DNA from: an uncultured delta proteobacterium
Lineage (GTDB): Bacteria > Myxococcota_A > Polyangia > Polyangiales > Polyangiaceae
Assembly: GCA_903894755.1 (NCBI GenBank)
Contig: CAITRH010000094.1
Location: forward strand, 1-34,920
Reading direction: 5' to 3'
Length of the DNA: 34,920 nt
This document shows positions 7,594 to 14,465 of the stretch, in pieces; positions within the stretch are counted from its first letter, which is position 1; each line of letters begins with the position of its first letter. The notes under the pieces are model-generated. The model was not told where the DNA came from, searched no databases, and saw only the letters and a list, made by a program, of their open reading frames with translations. The translations under genes were made by a program, and so were the position numbers.

Positions 7594-8540
7594 AGCCGCC
7601 CAAGAAGACTCTATGCGTGTTCGTGGCAACGCGTCTCGAGGACGTGCCTGCAGGGTGTCTCCGCTATGCCAGTGTGGATGGCTCGGTCCCTGGGGCCGTG
7701 GTGACATGGGACCACCACGTGACTGGGGAGGCGATCAACCTGGACGCGATGCCCAAGGTGATCGGCCCCGACAGGCTGGACGGGCTGGACGGCGTGGGAA
7801 CGACCTTGGCCGACACAGATGCGTTGGCGAGTGTGGTGGCAGTCCTGTTACAGGGGAGCATTCCCATGCAGGTGCGTTCGGTGCTCGAGGCAGCGTCGTA
7901 CCGCTGCGATCACCTGAAGAAGCACCCGGGGGTGAGTGCCGAGGACGATCTGCTTGGACGTGGACTTCACGGCTATGTGAGCGATCGCTTGGCGACAGCA
8001 GGTGCGGACCGAAGTAATCGGTTTGGGTCCCTCTGTCATGAGGTACTGGAGGCCGTGGTGCGAGGAGACGCGCTGCCGTTCGATCGGAGCACCGAGGAGC
8101 GCAATCTGGCACGAGTGGCGAAGCTCGACGCGGCGGGGCGCATTCGCAGGGGGCAACGAGTGGGGATTGTGGACCTGCGGGGCGAGGGAGGCGTCGCCGT
8201 CGAGGCGCTTTACACGAGGATCGTCGAGCCGGTAGCCCTGATTGTGGGAGATCACGTCGATGGGGGACGTCGCTACACTGTGGGGGTCAACCCTGGGTCC
8301 GAGCACGCGCCGACGACGTTGGAGCCGTGCCTGATCGCGCTGGCGGCCCTCGAGTTTTCCCATGGAGCCCCGGCGTTGCGTGCCGAGCCGACGCCCGGTG
8401 CGGAAAACTGGGGCGGACGTCGCACTGTGTTTGGCTCCCCCTGGAATTACGGATCACGGCTCGACATCGACGAGGTGGTTCAGGTGCTCGAAGCCTTCTT
8501 GACCCGAGCGCCCGCTGCGATTAAACGCTCCTCAACATGA
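7590..8540 (+). CDS. Protein of unknown function with DHH-like motif, coupled to ribBA
   Basis: A 316-residue soluble protein whose start overlaps the ribBA stop (ATGA at 7590-7593), implying co-translation. Residues 40-43 read WDHH and residues 75-79 read DTDAL. These resemble the DHH and DxDA metal motifs of DHH/DHHA1 phosphoesterases. The C-terminus (NWGGRRTVFGSPWNYGSRLDIDEVV) is loosely like a DHHA1 nucleotide-binding loop. The order and spacing of the motifs are not those of a standard DHH enzyme, so this is a weak resemblance. The context suggests a flavin-related or nucleotide-phosphoester role, which is inference only. Confidence 0.8.
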   Translation: MKPPKKTLCVFVATRLEDVPAGCLRYASVDGSVPGAVVTWDHHVTGEAINLDAMPKVIGPDRLDGLDGVGTTLADTDALASVVAVLLQGSIPMQVRSVLEAASYRCDHLKKHPGVSAEDDLLGRGLHGYVSDRLATAGADRSNRFGSLCHEVLEAVVRGDALPFDRSTEERNLARVAKLDAAGRIRRGQRVGIVDLRGEGGVAVEALYTRIVEPVALIVGDHVDGGRRYTVGVNPGSEHAPTTLEPCLIALAALEFSHGAPALRAEPTPGAENWGGRRTVFGSPWNYGSRLDIDEVVQVLEAFLTRAPAAIKRSST

Positions 8541-8833
8541 TGCGTCTTTCCCTCTGGACCGCTCTCGTATGCTGCGCAATCCTGACCGCCTGCAGCTCGG
8601 ACAACGCCATCGACCTCCAGGCAAGTCGCCAATCGAACGGAGGTTGCGGCTCGGGGTGGGGGACCAAAGCCGCCGGTGCTGCCTGTTCGTCAGCCGAGGA
8701 ATGCTCCTCCGCCTGCTGTCCATGCAGCACTGGAGGCAAGTCGTGGTCTGCGTCGTACTGCACAGGCACTTGCTCCACTGAGGCAAAAGCCTGCGAGGTC
8801 ACCCGCGACGATGCTTCTCGCTGCAGTCCCTGA
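8537..8833 (+). CDS. Small cysteine-rich lipoprotein
   Basis: A 98-residue protein with a lipoprotein signal peptide: a hydrophobic stretch WTALVCCAIL, then the lipobox LTAC with Cys19 as the lipidated residue. The mature part has ten further cysteines in about 80 residues, spaced as in small disulfide-knotted secreted domains (AACSSAEECSSACCPCS, then CTGTC). No enzyme motif is visible. The start overlaps the preceding stop (ATG at 8537, TGA at 8538-8540), so it is probably translated from the riboflavin operon message. It is expected to be anchored in the cell envelope. The function is unknown. Confidence 0.75.
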   Translation: MMRLSLWTALVCCAILTACSSDNAIDLQASRQSNGGCGSGWGTKAAGAACSSAEECSSACCPCSTGGKSWSASYCTGTCSTEAKACEVTRDDASRCSP

Positions 8834-8850
8834 GGACCCGTTCACGAGCC

Positions 8851-9066
8851 ATGAAAAACGATCGGACCGCACGGAACGAGACACGAGCACGCAGATGGGT
8901 GGTCGTCGGCCTGGTGCTCATCGCGCTGGGCCTCGCGATCGCGTCCTCGTGGGACCCTACCGCTGGAGGCCTGGTGCTCTTGGCTGGTTGGGGCACCGGC
9001 CTTTGGTCGTTGCATCGGTACGGGCGCACCGGTGCACAGGCGATGGCCGAGGAGCTGGAGGGCTGA
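8851..9066 (+). CDS. Small two-helix membrane protein
   Basis: A 71-residue protein with a positively charged N-terminus (KNDRTARNETRARR). Two hydrophobic segments follow: about residues 16-32 (WVVVGLVLIALGLAIAS) and about 38-53 (AGGLVLLAGWGTGLWSL), then a short cytoplasmic-looking tail. It starts 17 bp after the Cys-rich lipoprotein and may be the last gene of the same transcript. Its family is not recognised, and nothing in the sequence points to a specific role. Confidence 0.6.
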   Translation: MKNDRTARNETRARRWVVVGLVLIALGLAIASSWDPTAGGLVLLAGWGTGLWSLHRYGRTGAQAMAEELEG

Positions 9067-9098
9067 ACCTGTGCGGCCTCGCGGTGCGGGTCCATCGG

Positions 9099-9290
9099 CC
9101 TCGCGGTGCTCCTCATATGGTCACGTAGTGCTGTTCTGTGGACCTCTCGGTGCTCCTTATATGGTCACGTAGTGCTGTTCTGTGGACCTCTCGGTGCTCT
9201 TTGTAGGGTCACGTAGTGCTGTTCTGTGGACCTCTCGGTGCTCTTTGTAGGGTCACGTAGTGCTGTTCTGTGGACCTCTCGGTGCTCTTA
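9099..9290 (+). repeat. 44-bp direct tandem repeat, about 4.4 copies
   Basis: Copies begin at 9121, 9165, 9209 and 9253 (the last truncated near 9290). A partial leading copy lies at 9099-9120, giving an exact 44-bp period. The units are nearly identical; the main variation is TTATATGG versus TTGTAGGG at the unit end. Each unit can pair GGTCAC with the imperfect GTGGACC about 20 bp later. There are no spacers, so this is not a CRISPR array. The rest of the 385-bp gap (9067-9451) holds no gene that I can support. Confidence 0.95.
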
Positions 9291-9421
9291 TCGTATAAGG
9301 GGGGGTGAGGGTCCGAGAGAACGATAGAGCGTCTCGCTTCGGCCCGGCCGTGCTACGGCTGTCCGCATTGTTACTCAAACGAGGGCCTGGTTGATGTTGC
9401 TGTCCGTCCACGAGATGCTCC

Positions 9422-9447
9422 ACCTGCAGGCCCCCTGAGGGGCAGGT
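9422..9447 (+). promoter_or_regulatory. Hairpin over the ribosome-binding region of the sensor gene
   Basis: CCCC (9431-9434) can pair with GGGG (9439-9442), and ACCTG (9422-9426) with CAGGT (9443-9447), with a four-base bulge on the left arm. The right arm ends five bases before the GTG start at 9452 and contains the only purine-rich candidate ribosome-binding sequence. It could hinder initiation. This is a by-eye inference with no covariation evidence. Confidence 0.3.
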
Positions 9448-9451
9448 CCAC

Positions 9452-11491
9452 GTGTTTGAAGGTCCCATTCTGGTCATCGACCGCGACGCGAGCAGTCGGC
9501 AGGCGCTGACCGAGACGCTTCGCGGCGCCGCGCTTGCTCATCGAGCCGTTTGCTCCTGCAGCGAAGTCGGTTCCCAGCCTCCGCCATCACTGATCCTTCT
9601 CGACCTCGATCCGCCCAACAGTTGCGACGACGTGCAGGTGCTTCGGGATTGTCCGCACGTCCGCGGCGTGCCGATCCTGGCCTTGGCGTCGCTCGACGAC
9701 GAGTCAGAGGTCGCCAAGGCGTTTGCGAGTGGCGCCGATGATTTCCTTCGCAAGCCCTTCAAGCCCATCGAGCTCATCGCGCGCATTCGTGGGCAACTTC
9801 GCTTGCGCGCCGTGGTCGACCAGCTCGCAAGAAAAGAAAAGGACGCGCTCCTAGTCCTCGAGCTCACCCAAGCGCTCGCATCCAACCTCGACTTTCGAAG
9901 CATCTTGTTCACCGTGGTCCAGCGCATCGCCGAGGTCGTCGGCGTGGACCGCGCCTCCATCGTGTTGGTCCAAGAAGAGGGCGACGTCGGCTATGTCGTG
10001 GCGGCGTCGGACGACCCACACCAGCGCGATGTCCCCATTGACATGGCCAACTACCCCGAGATCCACGAGGTCATCGGGAGCCGTGTGCCGCTCATCGTGA
10101 CCGACGCGAGTCCCCTTCCTGGGACTGAGACCTTCCATGCGCTGGCCATTCTTCCCATCCTCTACGAAGGGAGAGCCCTGGGGGTGCTCGGCCTACGCGC
10201 CAGACGTGCCTTCACCTTTGGCCCTCACGAAATCGCACTCTGCACGACGGTGACCAACGCGATGGCGGTGGCGCTTCGCAACGCACGGGTCCTCCAGTCG
10301 CTTCGCGACCAGACCACCCGATTCTCGGTGGCGCGTATCGAGGCGGAGCGACGGGTTCAAGCTCTCGAGCGCTACGCCGACTTCTTCGAGAGCGCTGCGG
10401 ATGGCATCATCGTCTGTGATCGCCGCGGACGGGTCCTGTTCTCCAACCCGCGCGCAAGGACCATCACCGGTTATACCGAAGGGGACTTTCGAGACGGTGG
10501 TGTTGGAACCATTGTCACTCCCGAGGACCTGCCCGCGGCCCGTTTGCTTCGGGACGGATTTGCACGAGGGGTATTTCCCCAGGGAGTCGACCTGGCCATC
10601 ACCAAGGGAGATGGAGCGACGGCGATCCTCAGCCTCAACTTCAACCCGCTGCGTCGTGAAGACGGGCTTGTGCTCTGCTCATTTCGCGAGGTGACCGAAG
10701 AGCGCGCGACGGCGCAGGAGCTACTGCAGACCAAGAAGTTCCTCGAGAGTGTCATCGACTCGTCGGTCGACGCCATCGTGAGCGCCGACGTTGCGGGGGT
10801 GATTCGGACGTTCAACCGCGCTGCCGAGCGTCTCTTCGGCTGGTCGTCGGTCGAGGCTGTGGGCAGGGACATGAGCACGTTGTATCCCGAGGGGGTGGCG
10901 CAGGAGATCATGGCGAAGACGCGGGCGGAGGGGGGACGGATCGACGGGCTTCGAACGACCATCGTCGACCGTGGGCTTACGTGGATTCCGGCTTCTGTTT
11001 CCGTGGCGCTGCTGTTCGAGCCGGCCTCGTCCGATTCGGAACGGCCGTCCTCACGTCGAGGGTCGCGTCCCAACGTACGGGGGGTCGGCTCGGTAGCGAT
11101 TTTCACCGATCTTCGCGAGCGGGTACGCATGGAGCAGAGGCTACAGCAAGCGCAGGAGCAGCTTCTCGTGCAGGAGCGCGCGGCCATTGTCGCGGAGCTT
11201 GCGGGGACTGCGGCCCACGAGCTCAATCAACCGCTGACGAGCGTGCTCGGGTATGCGGAGCTTCTGAGGCGGCGTCTCGACCCCTCGAGCCCGTCGTACG
11301 CGGCTGTCGAGGTGATCGTCACGGAGGCCGAGCGGATGGCCGAGATTGTGCGCAAGATCGGCAAGATCACGAAGTACGAGACCAAGGTCTACGTGGGCCA
11401 GGCGAGGATTCTCGATCTCGAACGTTCGGCTCCTCCGTCTGGAATTCTTCCCGACGACGCGGGTTCCGATCCTTCCAAGGCATCGAGCTAG
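9452..11491 (+). CDS. Hybrid sensor: receiver-GAF-PAS-PAS-HisKA, no ATPase domain
   Basis: A 679-residue cytosolic signalling protein starting at GTG. Residues about 4-115 are a response-regulator receiver, with D10/D12 in the acidic pocket, Asp51 as likely phosphoacceptor in ILLDLD, and Lys101 in RKPFKP. A GAF domain (about 135-285) and two PAS domains (about 310-420 and 427-560) follow. A HisKA dimerisation helix carries the phosphoacceptor-type motif AAHELNQPL, with His589. The protein stops about 90 residues later, and no N, G1, F or G2 box of a HATPase_c domain is present. It cannot autophosphorylate alone. It may be phosphorylated by another kinase or act as a phosphotransfer partner. 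No membrane segment is seen. Confidence 0.9.
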   Translation: MFEGPILVIDRDASSRQALTETLRGAALAHRAVCSCSEVGSQPPPSLILLDLDPPNSCDDVQVLRDCPHVRGVPILALASLDDESEVAKAFASGADDFLRKPFKPIELIARIRGQLRLRAVVDQLARKEKDALLVLELTQALASNLDFRSILFTVVQRIAEVVGVDRASIVLVQEEGDVGYVVAASDDPHQRDVPIDMANYPEIHEVIGSRVPLIVTDASPLPGTETFHALAILPILYEGRALGVLGLRARRAFTFGPHEIALCTTVTNAMAVALRNARVLQSLRDQTTRFSVARIEAERRVQALERYADFFESAADGIIVCDRRGRVLFSNPRARTITGYTEGDFRDGGVGTIVTPEDLPAARLLRDGFARGVFPQGVDLAITKGDGATAILSLNFNPLRREDGLVLCSFREVTEERATAQELLQTKKFLESVIDSSVDAIVSADVAGVIRTFNRAAERLFGWSSVEAVGRDMSTLYPEGVAQEIMAKTRAEGGRIDGLRTTIVDRGLTWIPASVSVALLFEPASSDSERPSSRRGSRPNVRGVGSVAIFTDLRERVRMEQRLQQAQEQLLVQERAAIVAELAGTAAHELNQPLTSVLGYAELLRRRLDPSSPSYAAVEVIVTEAERMAEIVRKIGKITKYETKVYVGQARILDLERSAPPSGILPDDAGSDPSKASS

Positions 11492-11497
11492 GCGGCC

Positions 11498-11815
11498 ATG
11501 GAGCTCGCGAGTCTGAAGCTGGTGGAGACGTCCGACGGGGTTCGTTTCGAGGTGCGAGCGAAACCACGGGCCTACAAAAGCCGACTGATGGGGGTGGTGG
11601 ATGGCGAGCTGCAAGTGGCTTTGACGGTCGCACCGGTGGATGGCAAGGCCAATAAGGCGCTCATGCACTTGCTGGCCGGAGCGCTTGGCGTGGGCAAACG
11701 CGACATCTCGCTACTCCGGGGGGCGACGGGACGGCTCAAACTGGTGGAGGTTCGCGGGCTGTCTGCGGAGGTCCTTCGGGAGCGTCTCGCGCAGGACAAA
11801 GCACAACGCACTTGA
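11498..11815 (+). CDS. DUF167 / YggU family protein
   Basis: A 105-residue protein of the YggU (DUF167) family. The family pattern is visible as VRAKPRAYKSRLMGVVDGELQVALTVAPVDGKANKALM, then a helix with LGVGKRDISLLRGATGRLKLVEV. The fold is a small alpha/beta domain of unknown biochemical role; homologues occur across bacteria, archaea and eukaryotes. It starts 6 bp after the sensor gene and ends 31 bp before glpD, so it is probably in the same transcript. No anomaly is seen. Confidence 0.9.
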   Translation: MELASLKLVETSDGVRFEVRAKPRAYKSRLMGVVDGELQVALTVAPVDGKANKALMHLLAGALGVGKRDISLLRGATGRLKLVEVRGLSAEVLRERLAQDKAQRT

Positions 11816-11846
11816 CCAAAGCTTGCGCGTCTGCGGAGATCGGAAC

Positions 11847-13454
11847 ATGCCGACCAAGCTGCGCGACACGAATCTGAAGAAGCTCGAAGACCACCCGTAC
11901 GACGTGCTGGTGCTGGGAGGTGGCATCAACGGTGCCGTTTCCGCCGCAGCACTCGCGGGTCAGGGGGCGAAGGTGGGGCTCATCGACAAGGGCGACTTCG
12001 CGTCCTTCACAAGTCAGGAGTCCTCCAACCTGGCGTGGGGCGGGATCAAGTACATGGAGACGTTCGAGTTTGGACTGGTGCGCAAGCTGTGCTTGTCGCG
12101 AAACCACCTGATTCGAAGTTTCCCGTCGACCGTGCAGGAGATCCGGTTCTACACGACGCACACCCGTGGGTTTCGTCACGGCCTCTTGAAGCTGTTCTTC
12201 GGAACCTGGTTTTACTGGCTCATAGGAAACCTCTTCACGAAAACGCCACGTCTCTTGTCGACCCGAGCGATGCAGCGCGACGAGCCCATCGTGCGGGTGA
12301 CCGACGCCGACGGTGGCTTCGAGTACTCGGACGCGTACCTGTACGACAACGACGCTCGGTTCGCGTTCAACTTCGTGCGCACGGCGATGAACTACGGTTG
12401 CTCTGCGGCCAACTACGTAGAGGCACTAGGGGCCGAGCGGGGCAAGGACGGACTCTGGAGCATTCGGGCGCGCGACGTGCTGACGGGACGCGAGTTTGTG
12501 ATCCGCTCGAAGGTGGTGATCAACGCGGCCGGTCCTTTCGTGGATTCCTTCAACTCCGTGGTGGGTCAGAAGACGCGTCACCACCATGTGTTTTCCAAGG
12601 GGATCCATTTGATCGTGCGCAAGCTGACGCCGCACAAAAGGGTGCTGACCTTCTTTGCCGACGATGGCCGGCTCTTCTTCGTGATCCCGATGGGAGTCCG
12701 CACGTGCATCGGCACGACGGACACGAAGGTGCAGAGTCCACACACCGAGGTGACTTCGGAGGACCGCCGTTTTGTCCTAGACAACATCAACAAGAGGCTG
12801 CTGCTCGACGCGCCGCTGACGGAAGACGACGTGATAGCGGAGCGCTGCGGGGTACGTCCGCTGGTCGTAGCTGGGGAGGGGGATGGGACGACCGATTGGA
12901 TGCTGTTGTCACGCAAGCACGCCGTGGAGGTGGATACGGAGCGGAAGTTCATCAGCATTTTCGGAGGCAAGCTGACCGATTGTCTCAATGTGGGCGAAGA
13001 GGTTTGCGGGTTCGTGACGGGGCTTGGGGTTGCGCTGCCGCACGCGGGACGTCGCTGGTATGGGGAGCCCTCGGAAGCGGTTCGCGAGGAGTTTTTCCAT
13101 CAAGCGACGCTGATGGAGCTTGACAAGATGACGTGTCCGAGCTCGTCGGAGCCACTGAGCACGCGCCTATGGCGACGTTATGGGGCGGAGGCGATCGTGC
13201 TTCTCGAGACGATGCGGAGGGATCCTGCGATGGCGGATCTACTGATCGAGGGGGCGGAGTATATCCGCTGCGAGATCGAGCAAGCGGCGCGTCGGGAGAT
13301 GGTGACGAAGCTCGATGATTTCCTTCGGAGGCGTTCGAAGATCGCGCTGGTAGTGCGCAAAGAGACGCTTCGTCACGCGCCTGGGATGGAGGAAGCGTGC
13401 GCTATCCTTTTTGGGAGCGAGGCGAAGGCGAAGTACGACGAGTATTTTGGCTGA
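11847..13454 (+). CDS. glpD: Aerobic glycerol-3-phosphate dehydrogenase
   Basis: A 535-residue FAD-dependent enzyme that oxidises sn-glycerol 3-phosphate to dihydroxyacetone phosphate and passes electrons to the quinone pool at the inner membrane. The dinucleotide-binding motif VLVLGGGINGAV lies near the N-terminus. The family segment SSNLAWGGIKYME, the VINAAGPFVD segment, the IGTTDT motif and the FGGKLTD motif are all present. A C-terminal helical domain begins near residue 400. The ATG at 11847 is used because the Rossmann strand begins about 18 residues later and GGAGAT lies upstream; the frame is open further upstream only across the YggU gene. No glpF or glpK lies nearby. Confidence 0.93.
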   Translation: MPTKLRDTNLKKLEDHPYDVLVLGGGINGAVSAAALAGQGAKVGLIDKGDFASFTSQESSNLAWGGIKYMETFEFGLVRKLCLSRNHLIRSFPSTVQEIRFYTTHTRGFRHGLLKLFFGTWFYWLIGNLFTKTPRLLSTRAMQRDEPIVRVTDADGGFEYSDAYLYDNDARFAFNFVRTAMNYGCSAANYVEALGAERGKDGLWSIRARDVLTGREFVIRSKVVINAAGPFVDSFNSVVGQKTRHHHVFSKGIHLIVRKLTPHKRVLTFFADDGRLFFVIPMGVRTCIGTTDTKVQSPHTEVTSEDRRFVLDNINKRLLLDAPLTEDDVIAERCGVRPLVVAGEGDGTTDWMLLSRKHAVEVDTERKFISIFGGKLTDCLNVGEEVCGFVTGLGVALPHAGRRWYGEPSEAVREEFFHQATLMELDKMTCPSSSEPLSTRLWRRYGAEAIVLLETMRRDPAMADLLIEGAEYIRCEIEQAARREMVTKLDDFLRRRSKIALVVRKETLRHAPGMEEACAILFGSEAKAKYDEYFG

Positions 13455-13518
13455 GACGAAATCTGCACGATCGCACTTGCGTTCTTGGGGCCTGGCAGGC
13501 TAGGTTCTTCCTGGTCAG

Positions 13519-13592
13519 GCGCCCGTAGCTCAGCTGGATAGAGTGTCGGCCTTCGAAGCCGAATGTCGCAGGTTCGAGTCCTGCCGGGCGTA
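13519..13592 (+). tRNA. tRNA-Arg (anticodon TCG)
   Basis: A 74-base cloverleaf. Acceptor arm GCGCCCG pairs with CGGGCGT (first pair G-U), followed by discriminator A. The D stem is GCTC/GAGT. The anticodon stem TCGGC/GCCGA encloses the loop CTTCGAA with anticodon TCG. The T stem GCAGG/CCTGC encloses TTCGAGT. The 3' CCA is not encoded. It lies 64 bp after glpD and directly before a stretch of gene debris, a common setting for integration next to tRNA genes. No second copy of its 3' end was found in the window. Confidence 0.95.
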
Positions 13593-13655
13593 CGAAACAC
13601 ACCAGTGTTTGACTGGTCTCGCGCTTCCATACGCCGTACCGCCGCGGTTAAGCCT

Positions 13656-13770
13656 CTGACCTCCTGGCACGGTATCCTCGTCGAGTTGTTGAACATCATC
13701 CAGGACCAAACGACGGAATTGCAGCGACTGCGTGATGAAAACGAGCAGTTGCGCAAAGAAATTGCGGAGT
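13656..13770 (+). pseudogene. Coiled-coil fragment, probably a transposase N-terminus
   Basis: An open stretch downstream of the tRNA encodes WHGILVELLNIIQDQ, then a charged coiled coil rich in Leu and Glu (LQRLRDENEQLRKEI). This resembles the N-terminal leader of several transposase families, in which such a coil precedes a KGEQGKP-type segment. Here the similarity ends abruptly near 13770, where the PglX remnant begins in another frame. No plausible start codon with a ribosome-binding site is seen; the open frame extends back into the tRNA. The assignment to a transposase is from memory of family appearance and is uncertain. Confidence 0.35.
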
Positions 13771-13777
13771 TTACAGG

Positions 13778-14203
13778 GTCGGAGGTTGGCCTAACTACCG
13801 CGATCCCATCTATTGGCGTCTGCGAGGCAAGCTGGATGTGCCCAAGGAGCGCTTTATCAGCTATCCCGGGTGCGAGTCCGCCGAGGACAAGGGTCCAGTG
13901 TACGGGTGGGCGGGTTGGAATCATTTGCAACAGGCGCAGGCGCTGGCGGCGCTTTACCAGAAGCGCAAGACGGAGGAGACCTGGGACAAGGAGCGACTGA
14001 CGCCGGTACTTGCGGGGGTGTTGGAGCTATTGCCGTGGGTGAAGCAGTGGCACAACGAGCCGAGCGAGGAGTTCGGGGGGCTGCGGCTGGGGGACTACAT
14101 CGAGGAGTTTGTGGACAGCGAGTGCCACGGGCTTGGGCTGACGCGGGAGGATTTGCGGGGGTGGCGTCCTGCGGAGAGGAAGGGGAGGAAGAAGAAAGGC
14201 TAG
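13778..14203 (+). pseudogene. pglX: C-terminal remnant of a BREX-type PglX DNA methyltransferase
   Basis: An uninterrupted frame of about 140 codons encodes YWRLRGKLDVPKERFISYPG, followed by YGWAGWNHLQQAQALAAL and LLPWVKQWHNEPSEEFGG. I recognise this as the C-terminal (DUF7008-like) tail of PglX, the adenine methyltransferase of BREX phage-defence systems, whose full length is over 1,000 residues. The methyltransferase core (Asn-Pro-Pro-Tyr motif) is absent, and no other BREX gene is nearby. A GTG at 13838 could start a 121-residue product, but no ribosome-binding site supports it. The left edge abuts a coiled-coil scrap in a different frame. The stop codon is the first base triplet of the palindromic element. 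Confidence 0.68.
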
Positions 14204-14393
14204 ACCTCACCCCCCCCGCCCCCCTCTCCCTCGACATTCCGCTTGCCCATACGGGCAAGCAGGATCGTCTTCGAGAGAGGGGGGAGGAGAGCCACTTGTA
14301 CAGCGGTTCCGAGCCCCCTCTCTCGAAGACGATTTTCCTGGCCCGAACGGGCAAGGAAAATGTCGAGGGAGAGGGGGTTGGGGGTGAGGTCTA
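14201..14393. mobile_element. 193-bp palindromic MITE-like element
   Basis: The ends are perfect 14-bp inverted repeats: TAGACCTCACCCCC at 14201-14214 and its complement at 14380-14393. The inverted similarity continues inward for about 80 bp per arm around a spacer of about 30 bp (about 14283-14312). The arms contain secondary hairpins (CTTGCCC/GGGCAAG). The outer bases TA...TA could be a TA target duplication, as for mariner/IS630-type MITEs. The element encodes no protein. The right arm and its flank recur at 6-113. As RNA it would form a very stable hairpin. Confidence 0.8.
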
Positions 14394-14456
14394 CGCGACA
14401 TTGGGGCGCGGAAGCGGCAGATCGGACCTGTGGTTTTCAAGATGGGTTTGGTTTAG
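14349..14456 (+). repeat. Dispersed repeat, copy 2
   Basis: About 95% identical to 6-113 at constant offset. It comprises the right arm of the palindrome plus about 63 bp of flank. Its 3' edge abuts the AGGAGG ribosome-binding site (14455-14460) of the lipoprotein gene at 14466, so the repeat supplies the leader of that gene. The inner core is 14424-14454. Confidence 0.9.
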
Positions 14457-14465
14457 GAGGCTCCC

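Noticed and set aside
9099-9290. CRISPR array
   Set aside because: The 44-bp units are directly adjacent, with no variable spacers.
11640-11846. Longer 604-residue start for glpD
   Set aside because: The extra 69 residues overlap the YggU-family gene out of frame and have no counterpart in GlpD proteins.
13571-13592. Integration attachment site formed by the tRNA 3' end
   Set aside because: No second copy of the tRNA 3' end was found within the window. A partner could lie outside it.
13373-13930. Reverse-strand frames across the tRNA-Arg, encoding peptides such as PAGLEPATFGFEGR and GRTRTCDIRLRR
   Set aside because: These are the well-known spurious peptides produced by translating tRNA genes backwards. 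They overlap a clear tRNA cloverleaf and have no start signals.
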